Of a stretch of DNA of 64,000 nt, positions 16,891-24,878 are shown one piece after another (position 1 is the first letter of the stretch; each line of letters begins with the position of its first letter). A program made the position numbers and the translations under genes. This stretch comes from Hyphomonadaceae bacterium UBA1933. GTDB lineage: Bacteria; Pseudomonadota; Alphaproteobacteria; Caulobacterales; Aquidulcibacteraceae. The DNA lies in the NCBI GenBank assembly GCA_002337085.1, contig DDFH01000003.1, positions 558,001 through 622,000 of the forward strand, read 5' to 3'. The notes below the pieces were generated by a model, which made no database searches, was not told the DNA's origin, and was given only the letters and a program-made list of their open reading frames with translations.

Positions 16891-17871
16891 ATGCGTAAAA
16901 TTTTTGCTGGTTTACTTGTTTTAGTGTCTGTTACCCCACTTTATGTTCAGGCGGGCCCATTTGGTAGAAATCTTGGCAATAGAGAGTTTGGGAGTAGGGT
17001 ATTTGGCGCAAGAGGTGTCGATGCCACGCCGATTGAAAATATGCAACAGGGTTCAATTACGATTGATGGACAGATGCGAACCTATAAATATTATGTTCCT
17101 AATGGCGGTGGCAAATTACCTGTTGTGATTATGTTGCATGGCGGCGGCGGGAATTCTGATAATGCAATCAGAATGACACATTTCAATCAACTTGCAGAAA
17201 AAGAAAAATTCATTGCGGTTTTTCCAGACGGTAGTGGACGACAAGCCGACAAATTACTTACATGGAATGCAAGCCATTGTTGTGGCTATGCTATGCAAAA
17301 TAATGTCGATGACGTAAAATTTATCTCCAATCTAATTGATAAATTTATCAATACCCAAAATGCCGATAGCAAACGAATCTACGTAACCGGAATGTCAAAT
17401 GGGGCCATGATGACCCATAAAATTGGCATTAATCTAAGTAATAAAGTTGCCGCCATTGCAACCGATGTTGGTACGGTTTTTGGCGATGAACCGATGGCAA
17501 AAGGACCTTTGCCAGTTATGATGATTAATGGCGGTCTCGATGAAAATGTTCCACCGGCTGGAGGTGCACCTGGTGGCCCTGGAAGAAGGGCATGGGGTGT
17601 GGATACAATTCCCAACACTTATGCCCAGTCTGAATATTGGGCGAAAAACAATCATTGTAAATCACCCGTCAAAACCGCTTATAATTCTATGGTTGATGTA
17701 ACCAAATATTCTTGCCCATCAAATTATGATGTAGTTCATTATCTGGTTAAAGATAATGGGCATGCATGGCCGGGCGGGCGTAAAGGATCTGGTATCGGTA
17801 ATGGCCCCTCACAATCCTTTGATGCCAGTGAAGAAATCTGGAAATTTTTTAAAGCGCATCCAAAACAATAG
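16891..17871 (+). CDS. Exported PHB-depolymerase/feruloyl-esterase-family hydrolase
   Basis: The 326-residue protein has a signal peptide ending about VQAG, then the LpqC/esterase-PHB alpha/beta-hydrolase fold. HGGGGNSD is the oxyanion-hole loop, the nucleophile Ser169 sits in GMSNG, Asp217 in NGGLDENV and His291 in DNGHAWPGG. Family members cleave polyhydroxybutyrate, acetyl-xylan or feruloyl esters; the substrate is undetermined. Secretion suggests an extracellular polymer rather than intracellular PHB. AAGGAACG precedes the ATG. It is 68 bp upstream of the epimerase gene on the same strand. Confidence 0.8.
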   Translation: MRKIFAGLLVLVSVTPLYVQAGPFGRNLGNREFGSRVFGARGVDATPIENMQQGSITIDGQMRTYKYYVPNGGGKLPVVIMLHGGGGNSDNAIRMTHFNQLAEKEKFIAVFPDGSGRQADKLLTWNASHCCGYAMQNNVDDVKFISNLIDKFINTQNADSKRIYVTGMSNGAMMTHKIGINLSNKVAAIATDVGTVFGDEPMAKGPLPVMMINGGLDENVPPAGGAPGGPGRRAWGVDTIPNTYAQSEYWAKNNHCKSPVKTAYNSMVDVTKYSCPSNYDVVHYLVKDNGHAWPGGRKGSGIGNGPSQSFDASEEIWKFFKAHPKQ

Positions 17872-17939
17872 CTTGATATTCATTTATCATACTTGCGGGG
17901 CGGCATAATTTATGCTCAAATTTAGTTTGCGGGGTAATT

Positions 17940-18917
17940 ATGCAGCTTAAGTTAGTTGAGGATGTTTTTAAATTTAAACAAGTTTTCCGAATCGCACACG
18001 GCGCAAGAACCGAAGCGCGGGTGGTAAAGGTAACGCTTTCCCAAGACGGATTTATCGGTCATGGTGAATGTGTTCCATACCCGCGTTATGGTGAAAGCCC
18101 ACAAAGTGTCATGGCACAAATCGAGGCGGTGAGGGCGCAAATCGAGGCAGGAATAACAATTGATGACGCCCAAAACTTATTGCCACATGGTGCGGCGCGT
18201 AATGCGCTTGATTGCGCGCTTTGGGATTTAAAAGCCAAGACGACAGGGAAGAGGGTATGGGAACTTGCCGGTCTTCCTGCACCGCATGCGGTTCTAAGTG
18301 CGATTACAATTGTTATTGATGAAATTGATAAAATGGTTGCTTCGGCACTTTCTTATAATGACTTTCCATTACTAAAAATCAAAATTGGTAGTGAAACTGA
18401 CATTGCCTCGGTAGTAGAAATCGCAAAAGTTAGAAGTGATGCTAGCCTCATTATCGATGCCAATGAAGCGCTTGATATAAATGGCCTGCACCGTCTTTTG
18501 GATGCCTGTGATGGTTTGAATATTGCCCTTATTGAACAGCCATTAAAGGCCTCTGATGATGAAGAATTGCGCAATATCCAAAGCCCATTTGTGATTTGTG
18601 CCGATGAGGCATTCCACACCTCTGCCGATATCGACAGGCTTGCCCCAAAATATGATGCAGTTAATGTTAAAATTGACAAAACTGGCGGTTTTACCGAAGG
18701 GCTAAAGTCAATAAAAATGGCAAAGGCCGCCGGATTAAAAACCATGATGGGTTGTATGGTGGGGACAAGTTTGGTTACAGCACCAGCACAAATTTTGGCG
18801 AATATGACCGATTGGGTTGATTTGGATGGGCCACTTTTACTTGCCGAAGATCGTGAAATTCCGCTTGCGAATAATGGTGCGTATCTTGCACCACCTGATA
18901 GAAAACTTTGGGGCTAA
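17940..18917 (+). CDS. Dipeptide epimerase / N-acyl-Glu racemase (enolase superfamily)
   Basis: The 325-residue protein belongs to the muconate-lactonizing/Ala-Glu-epimerase branch of the enolase superfamily. The KxK motif is Lys146/Lys148, the metal ligands are Asp173 (IDANEA), Glu199 (IEQP) and Asp222 (ADEA), and the second catalytic lysine lies in VKIDKTGG (Lys244). The C-terminal MMGCMVGTSL and DLDGPLLLAED are typical of L-Ala-D/L-Glu epimerases (YcjG/AEE) and of DgcA. Its neighbour two bases downstream is a carboxypeptidase-like gene, not dgcN, which favours murein- or protein-derived dipeptide epimerisation. GCGGGG precedes the ATG. Confidence 0.85.
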   Translation: MQLKLVEDVFKFKQVFRIAHGARTEARVVKVTLSQDGFIGHGECVPYPRYGESPQSVMAQIEAVRAQIEAGITIDDAQNLLPHGAARNALDCALWDLKAKTTGKRVWELAGLPAPHAVLSAITIVIDEIDKMVASALSYNDFPLLKIKIGSETDIASVVEIAKVRSDASLIIDANEALDINGLHRLLDACDGLNIALIEQPLKASDDEELRNIQSPFVICADEAFHTSADIDRLAPKYDAVNVKIDKTGGFTEGLKSIKMAKAAGLKTMMGCMVGTSLVTAPAQILANMTDWVDLDGPLLLAEDREIPLANNGAYLAPPDRKLWG

Positions 18918-18919
18918 TT

Positions 18920-19996
18920 ATGGATATTGAGACGCTGTTTCTTGATGATTATTTTGCAATGAGACAGCATTTCATAACGCTTGCCAGCGCGAATGGATTT
19001 TCTTTAAATGCTGTTGAATGCCCCGCAAAAGGGCCAAATAATAAACCAGTTTTCATGGATTTTGCCTTTGCAGGTAATAAAGATGCCAAAAGCCTTTTGG
19101 TAATTATATCGGGTACACATGGGCCAGAGGGTTATTGTGGCTCTGCGGTGCAAAGCGGCTTGTTAAAATCTGGCAAAGCGAAAGAATGGGCAAAAGACCA
19201 TAAAATATTATTTGTTCATGCGCACAATCCATTTGGCTTTGCGTGGGATGTTCGCTTTAATGAACATAATGTGGATTTAAACCGTAATTATCTCGAAGAT
19301 TTTGAAAATTTGCCACAAAACCCACTTTATGAAGAAATTAAGGATTGGGCAGTGCCAAGTGATTTATCAGAAGATGGGTTAAATTACTCAATCAAAAATC
19401 TTATGAATTATGCGCGCATTAATGGTTTTCAAAAATTGCAAACTGCGCTTACAGCCGGGCAATATAGTCATCCCAATGGGGTTTATTATGGTGGCGATGT
19501 GCCAAGTTGGTCACATTTAACGCTTAAAAAGAATATAATAAAATATGCAGATGGCGTTGATAATATTATATTTATTGATGTTCATACCGGACTTGGTGAT
19601 TATGGTAAGTGTGAATTAATAACATCATTGCCGCCCAAATCCTTGGGCTTTGAAAAACTATATAATATTTGGGGTGATGAAGTTAAATCTAGCAATAATG
19701 GTGAAAGTATTTCGGCAAAACTGAACGGTTGTCTTGATATTGCGATGATAAAATATCTTGGTGAAAGCAGAACTTCATTCATTGCCGCAGAATTTGGCAC
19801 AATTGACCCCATCTCGGTTTTTCGTGCAACCCAGGCGGCAACATGGCTTTTAAACAATGATGGTTTAAATACGGGGCTTGGTGAAACCGTACGCGCACAA
19901 AATCGCGCTGCGTTTTATCCAAATGATTTGGAATGGTTTAATTCTGTTTGGCAAAAGGCCGAGGAAATTATTTCAAAAGCTGTGGATAATTTATAA
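18920..19996 (+). CDS. DUF2817 / M14-like zinc carboxypeptidase-family protein
   Basis: The ATG at 18920 lies 2 nt after the epimerase stop with TTGGGG upstream; a TTG at 18908 is the other possible start. The 358-residue product has SGTHGPEGYCG with His67 and Glu70, NVDLNRNY with an arginine of the substrate-binding type, and IDVHTGLG with His222. These are the zinc and substrate elements of M14-like DUF2817 proteins. No signal peptide is seen, so it acts in the cytoplasm, probably removing or processing residues of imported peptides together with the epimerase. Its exact substrate is unknown. Confidence 0.75.
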   Translation: MDIETLFLDDYFAMRQHFITLASANGFSLNAVECPAKGPNNKPVFMDFAFAGNKDAKSLLVIISGTHGPEGYCGSAVQSGLLKSGKAKEWAKDHKILFVHAHNPFGFAWDVRFNEHNVDLNRNYLEDFENLPQNPLYEEIKDWAVPSDLSEDGLNYSIKNLMNYARINGFQKLQTALTAGQYSHPNGVYYGGDVPSWSHLTLKKNIIKYADGVDNIIFIDVHTGLGDYGKCELITSLPPKSLGFEKLYNIWGDEVKSSNNGESISAKLNGCLDIAMIKYLGESRTSFIAAEFGTIDPISVFRATQAATWLLNNDGLNTGLGETVRAQNRAAFYPNDLEWFNSVWQKAEEIISKAVDNL

Positions 19997-20033
19997 ATTT
20001 CTCATAAAAATTTTATGAAAAACGTGAAATTGA

Positions 20034-20061
20034 TTTGCCCGCGCATTTGTGGTGTTATAAT
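20034..20061 (+). promoter_or_regulatory. Candidate promoter of the S46 peptidase gene
   Basis: A perfect TATAAT lies at 20056-20061, with TTTGCC (20034-20039) 16 bp upstream as a weak -35 element. The S46 ATG is 57 nt downstream of the -10 box. The match is by eye only. Confidence 0.35.
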
Positions 20062-20117
20062 ATTACACACTTTAGTCCGATTAGGATTCTGATTGGGTTT
20101 TTCTTGAAAGGTAAAAA

Positions 20118-22193
20118 ATGAAACAAGTTACTGCGTCATTAGCAATTATCGCTTTTGCACTTTTGGGTGCAAATTCTGCCAAAGCTGACGAAGGTATGTG
20201 GACGTTTGACAATTTCCCATCCAATAAAGTTGAAAAAGAATATGGATTTAAGCCAACCCAAGAATGGCTAAATAATATTCAAAATTCTGCGGTGCGTTTG
20301 TCATCTGGTTGCTCAGCGAGCTTTGTTTCTGAAAACGGTCTTATCCTAACTAATTGGCATTGCAGCGCTGAATGCACCGCAAACCTTACTACTAAGGAAA
20401 ATGATTATTCAAAAGATGGTTTTTTTGCTTATAAACGTGAAGACGAAAAGCAATGCCCAGGTATGGAAGCGCAAGTTCTTGAGAAAATCATCGATGTAAC
20501 CCCAACCATTAAATCTGCTATTGCTGGTTTACCAGAAGATAAAATATCAAGCGCACGTAATGCAGCAATTGCCAAAGCCGAAGAAGATGCCTGCAAAGGT
20601 CTTGATACCAATAAATATCATTGCGACCTTGTAACCCTTTATCGTGGTGGCGAATATAAAATCTATAAATACCGTAATTATAATGACGTAAGACTTGTGT
20701 TCGAGCCAGAATATGCGGTGGGCTTCTTTGGCGGTGATCCTGATAATTTTAACTTCCCACGTTATAATCTTGATTCATCATTCTTGCGTGCCTATGAAAA
20801 TGGCAAACCAGTTAAGTCCAAAAACTTCTTAAAATGGACGACTGATGTTCCAAAAGAAGGGGAGTTGGTTTTTGTTGCCGGCAACCCTGGTTCAACACAG
20901 CGCCTTAAGACTGTTAGGCAGCTTGAATTTAATCGCGACCAAGTTTTGCCAGTGCAACAATTGGTGCGCTCTGAATTGCGTGGTCGTTTAACTGAATATG
21001 TAGATCAATCTGATGATAATCGCCGCGAAGCTGGTGATTTATTATTTGGCATTGAAAATTCATTCAAAGCCCGTTTTGGTCAAATGCGCGCATTATCTGA
21101 CCCTGCGTTTTTTGCGATTAAGGTCAATGAAGAAAAAGACTTGCGTGCAAAGGTTGATGCTGACCCTGCATTAAAGGCAAAAATTGGTAATCCTTGGGCT
21201 GATATTGAAAAAGCAACTGCAAAGCAGCAGGATTTATATCAAACCTTTGATTTCCTAGAAGCACGCCCTGGTTCAATCTCTAGCCTTTATGGTGCGGCAC
21301 GGATGATTGTTCGCGCGGCAGATGAGGCGCAAAAACCTGCGGGTGAACGCCTTCCTGGTTATTCTGCTGCTGGCTTAAAGGCTATCGAGCATAATTTGAT
21401 GGCAAAAACCCCTGTTTACAAAGATCAGGAGATTATGGGTCTTGAAACTTGGTTGTCTAAAACCCGCGAATATTTAACGGTTGATGATGCCAATGTTAAA
21501 ACACTTTTGGGCAAAGAAAGCCCAGAAGGTTTGGCAAGACGCTTAATCAATAATACAAAACTAGAAGATTTGGATTATCGTAAAAAGCTTTTGGATGGTG
21601 GCAAGGCTGCGGTTTATGCTTCTGATGACCCACTTATCCAATTTGTTATTAAAACCGACCCACAGGCCCGCGCAATCCGTGAAAAATACATGGCTGAGGT
21701 TGATGGCCCAATGAGTGCGGCGGCAGAGAAAATTGCGCAAGCACGATTTGCGGTTTATGGTAATCAACAATATCCAGATGCGACTTTTACGCTTCGCCTT
21801 TCTTATGGAAAAATTCAAGGTTGGACTTATAATGGCGTAACCGTGCCGCCATATACTAAAATGGGCGGGGCATTTGAGCGTGCAACTGGCGCTTTCCCGT
21901 TTGAAATGGCGCCTAAATGGATTGCCAAAGAAGATAAGATAAACAAGGATATTGTTTTCGATATGGCTTCGAATAACGACATTATTGGTGGTAACTCTGG
22001 TTCACCAATGATTGATAAACAAGGTCGTATTGTTGGTGCGGTATTTGATGGAAACATACACTCATTGGGTGGTGATTTCGCCTTTGACCCACGTTTAAAC
22101 CGTGCGGTTACTGTTTCAACTGCGGCAATTACCGAAGCGTTGAAAAACATCTATGGACTTGATTATTTGGTCAAGGAATTGGGCGCAAAGTAA
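20118..22193 (+). CDS. S46-family dipeptidyl-peptidase (DPP7/DPP11-like)
   Basis: The 691-residue protein has an export signal (cleavage near AKA-DEG) followed directly by the GMWTFDNFP start diagnostic of the S46 family. The catalytic histidine is His81 in TNWHCS and the serine Ser627 in GGNSGSP, so the chymotrypsin-like double barrel is intact. S46 enzymes release dipeptides from peptide N-termini in the periplasm. AAAGG precedes the ATG and an intrinsic terminator follows. P1 specificity (DPP7-type hydrophobic or DPP11-type acidic) is not called here. It fits with the TonB, S9 and Opp genes further on as a peptide-use set. Confidence 0.92.
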   Translation: MKQVTASLAIIAFALLGANSAKADEGMWTFDNFPSNKVEKEYGFKPTQEWLNNIQNSAVRLSSGCSASFVSENGLILTNWHCSAECTANLTTKENDYSKDGFFAYKREDEKQCPGMEAQVLEKIIDVTPTIKSAIAGLPEDKISSARNAAIAKAEEDACKGLDTNKYHCDLVTLYRGGEYKIYKYRNYNDVRLVFEPEYAVGFFGGDPDNFNFPRYNLDSSFLRAYENGKPVKSKNFLKWTTDVPKEGELVFVAGNPGSTQRLKTVRQLEFNRDQVLPVQQLVRSELRGRLTEYVDQSDDNRREAGDLLFGIENSFKARFGQMRALSDPAFFAIKVNEEKDLRAKVDADPALKAKIGNPWADIEKATAKQQDLYQTFDFLEARPGSISSLYGAARMIVRAADEAQKPAGERLPGYSAAGLKAIEHNLMAKTPVYKDQEIMGLETWLSKTREYLTVDDANVKTLLGKESPEGLARRLINNTKLEDLDYRKKLLDGGKAAVYASDDPLIQFVIKTDPQARAIREKYMAEVDGPMSAAAEKIAQARFAVYGNQQYPDATFTLRLSYGKIQGWTYNGVTVPPYTKMGGAFERATGAFPFEMAPKWIAKEDKINKDIVFDMASNNDIIGGNSGSPMIDKQGRIVGAVFDGNIHSLGGDFAFDPRLNRAVTVSTAAITEALKNIYGLDYLVKELGAK

Positions 22194-22210
22194 TTTGTGC
22201 AATTCATGAT

Positions 22211-22238
22211 AAAAGCCCCCGAAACGGGGGCTTTTTTT
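22211..22238. terminator. Intrinsic terminator, S46 gene / acyltransferase gene
   Basis: The 11-bp stem aaaagcccccg / cgggggctttt (22211-22221 and 22225-22235) has a 3-base loop and T7 tract. It ends the S46 transcript and can act on the opposite strand. The T tract overlaps the stop codon of the convergent acyltransferase gene. Confidence 0.92.
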
Positions 22239-23295
22239 ATAGGCCGATTTTTATTTTGCCAGATGGGGTTTCAATATATTTATAGATTAAATAAGCAATT
22301 AAAATAGTGCAGAAGAGCCATACCATGCCGATATATAAATCACCCTTTATATGATACATCCAAAACCAGGTTTTGGTTATGGTAAGCATGAAGCCATGCG
22401 TCATAAACATTGAATAAGAGATTTTTCCAAAAAAGTCGCCGATCGGATTATTAAATATCACATTCTTAAATTTTATTAGGCCGGCAATCATAAATGGAAA
22501 GCCGATATAGGCCAGAATATATTCAAAAAATAAGTTATTATGACGGGTGTTAAAATAAAATGCCGTGATAATTAATAAAATAATTGCCAAAGTTCTAAAG
22601 ATATTATCATATTTTTCCGGCAGTTTTATCAAATATCTTGCTGCAATAATTCCTGCAAACAAGCTTAAAAATGCGCGGCCGCCGCCAAAGAAAAAGGTTT
22701 TATTATTCCAGCCTATATTAAGACTAGGGTGATGGTAATTAATCCATGGGCTAAAAATAATTGCGATGAAAAAGCCAAAGAATAAGATTATATAAATTGT
22801 AAATGTTGATTTGGCCCCAAATTTTGCCCATGCAAGAAAGACCATGCCAATTATAAATTCCCAAAATATGGTCCAAACTTGAAAGGCAAAAGGGTAGAGA
22901 GTTCCATTTTTAATTAATTCTTCGGCGCCCATATGTGGTAAAACCAGAATGTTTAGAAATAATGCCTGAACCCAAGTGACAATTTGTCGATCATAAGAAT
23001 CATAAATATAAATTCGATAAAGGCCAATTATTGCGCCAATGATGGTAATAAAGAAAAATACCGGATAAATCCGCCAGAAACGCTTGATAAAAAATGATTT
23101 AAAGCTTGTTTTTGCAATTTGTGCGGCATCAAAACGTGCCATCATCAAAAAGCCACTAATAATAAAGAAAATCTCAACCGCGAGATAACCATGCGGTAAT
23201 AATTGGTGTCGCCCAAACATTGCGAAACCATGATATATGGTGATTATAATTGCGCATAAACCTTTTAAGGTGTCGAGAGACCGATACCGCCCCAT
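22237..23295 (-). CDS. Acyltransferase-3 family membrane protein (OatA/WecH type)
   Basis: The 352-residue protein with about ten membrane segments starts YRSLDTLKGLCAIIITIYHGFAMFG and has GYLAVEIFFIISGFLM, both typical of acyltransferase_3 proteins; the histidine in IYHG is the conserved one. Such enzymes O-acetylate peptidoglycan, lipopolysaccharide or exopolysaccharide sugars at the inner membrane. No sugar-biosynthesis genes flank it, so the target cannot be inferred. Upstream is an unusually long gene-free stretch. Confidence 0.86.
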   Translation of the reverse strand: MGRYRSLDTLKGLCAIIITIYHGFAMFGRHQLLPHGYLAVEIFFIISGFLMMARFDAAQIAKTSFKSFFIKRFWRIYPVFFFITIIGAIIGLYRIYIYDSYDRQIVTWVQALFLNILVLPHMGAEELIKNGTLYPFAFQVWTIFWEFIIGMVFLAWAKFGAKSTFTIYIILFFGFFIAIIFSPWINYHHPSLNIGWNNKTFFFGGGRAFLSLFAGIIAARYLIKLPEKYDNIFRTLAIILLIITAFYFNTRHNNLFFEYILAYIGFPFMIAGLIKFKNVIFNNPIGDFFGKISYSMFMTHGFMLTITKTWFWMYHIKGDLYIGMVWLFCTILIAYLIYKYIETPSGKIKIGL

Positions 23296-23866
23296 ATTTA
23301 TCCATCAAAATTATTATATCAGATTTCAGTTTTTATTTAAAATTCTTGAATCGACTTTAACCAGAGAGTGATAAAAATGTGAAGGGGAGTATCTGACAAA
23401 TTCTTTTTATAAAGCGTTGAAAGAGAATCTATTCCGATAATTATTCCCATTCTCGACACTTAAAGTTCGCGATTTGAGAGAAGAAGCGAAAATTTTGCTA
23501 AATAAAAAGTCAGTCCATGCAAAATTAGTCCATTATTTTAGCAAAACGAAGTTTATGTTGTTTTCTCTGTCGAAAAAATTGGCGCGAATGGCACAAAATA
23601 GCCAAAATGGGTTCAAGTGATTGATTATCACAAAGCTATGGTGGCAATAGATTTTAATGGTTTAAAGGATTTGATTTATCGGTATTTATGCTTCTCCTCC
23701 TCCCGCGTGATACTGATTATTCAATTAATTCCATATGGATTTATTGCTTCCAAATTTTGAACCCTCAAATAACCGTGAAAACGGTCTCTGATTAAAAATC
23801 GGTTTTTTGCATTCTCCGATTTTTTTAATTTAGACATTATAGCCCTGAATCAGAAATGGTTCAGGG
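23296..23866. other. 570-bp gene-free stretch with clustered hairpins
   Basis: No recognisable gene. One open stretch without a start codon runs 23441-23620 on the plus strand (59 codons; SLSKKLARMAQNSQNGF near its end) and is preceded in the same frame by a stop at 23438, which could be a decayed gene. The last 100 bp holds three hairpins: accgt-gaaa-acggt (23772-23785), a bidirectional terminator-like pair of aaaatcgg/ccgatttt arms (about 23794-23826) and ccctgaa/ttcaggg (about 23843-23866) next to the mtnP stop. A C/T-rich run is at 23690-23706. Confidence 0.5.
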
Positions 23867-24739
23867 TTATTTTGTTATTGCGTTAATTCGTCTCAAAATT
23901 ACTTCTAGTTTTTGTTCCATATGTGGATCACGCGCCGATGGTGCAGTGATAATTGCATTATCAAGGGCAGAATCATGTGGTGATGGCGGCCTTGAAGTGC
24001 CATTCACAGCTTCGCAAAGGTTTTTAATAAGTTGCTTTGCGGCGGCACTATTGTGATGAAGTACTTTTATAACGCTTGTAACATCAACATTGTCATGATC
24101 CTCATTCCAGCAATCATAATCAGTTACCATCGCCACAGTAACATATGGAATTTCTGCTTCGCGTGCTAGTTTTGCTTCTGGCATATTTGTCATGCCGATA
24201 ACATCACAGCCCCAATTGCGATAAAGTTCAGATTCGGCGCGGGTCGAAAATTGTGGCCCCTCCATGGCAAGATAGGTTCCACCCTTGTGAGCCGTTACCC
24301 CAGCTTTTAATGCCGCATTATATGCCAATTCAACCAGCCTATCGCAAACTGGGTGTGCCATTGAAACATGGGCAACTAATCCCGTGTCAAAAAATGATTT
24401 TGGTCTTGCAATTGTTCTATCAATAAATTGGTCAACAATAACAAAATGCTCTGGCGCGTAACGGTGCTTTAAAGAGCCAACAGCGGAAAGCGATATTATG
24501 TCGGTAACCCCGACGCGTTTCAAGGCTTCAATATTAGCGCGGTAATTAATTGAACTTGGGGTGAATTTATGACCACGACCATGCCGTGGTAAAAACACAA
24601 CTTCTTGTCCATTTAACTCGGCGATAAAAAGGGCGTCTGATGGCGCGCCAAAATTTGTTTGAATTTCCACCCATTCGCCTTTAAGTCCATCGATTTCATA
24701 AAGGCCAGAGCCGCCAATAATTCCTAATTTCCAGATCAT
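23867..24739 (-). CDS. mtnP: S-methyl-5'-thioadenosine phosphorylase
   Basis: The 290-residue protein of the MTAP/PNP family splits methylthioadenosine into adenine and methylthioribose-1-phosphate for methionine salvage. Visible motifs are GIIGGSGLYEIDGL at the N-terminus, FLPRHGRGH (phosphate/base region), NYRANIEALKRVGV, GGTYLAMEGPQFSTRAES and the MTAP-type GMTNMPEAKLAREAEIPYVTVAMVTDYDCW. No other mtn genes are next to it. It is divergent from the chemotaxis receptor gene. Confidence 0.93.
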   Translation of the reverse strand: MIWKLGIIGGSGLYEIDGLKGEWVEIQTNFGAPSDALFIAELNGQEVVFLPRHGRGHKFTPSSINYRANIEALKRVGVTDIISLSAVGSLKHRYAPEHFVIVDQFIDRTIARPKSFFDTGLVAHVSMAHPVCDRLVELAYNAALKAGVTAHKGGTYLAMEGPQFSTRAESELYRNWGCDVIGMTNMPEAKLAREAEIPYVTVAMVTDYDCWNEDHDNVDVTSVIKVLHHNSAAAKQLIKNLCEAVNGTSRPPSPHDSALDNAIITAPSARDPHMEQKLEVILRRINAITK

Positions 24740-24752
24740 GTTCCGTTACAAC

Positions 24753-24767
24753 TTAAGCTAATTTTAA
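24753..24767 (+). promoter_or_regulatory. CtrA-like binding site TTAA-N7-TTAA
   Basis: The sequence TTAA GCTAATT TTAA matches the CtrA consensus half-sites with exact spacing. It lies in the 139-bp divergent region between mtnP and the chemotaxis receptor, 112 bp upstream of the receptor start. In A+T-rich DNA such a match arises by chance several times per 64 kb, so only its position near a chemotaxis gene supports it. Confidence 0.35.
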
Positions 24768-24878
24768 TAAAATTGCTTCATGGTAATGATGTATATTTTT
24801 ACCATAAAGCTAAAATGATGATTAATACCAATAAGCTAATACTTTGAAATAAAGATATTGCCAATAAGGAGAGTGAAT

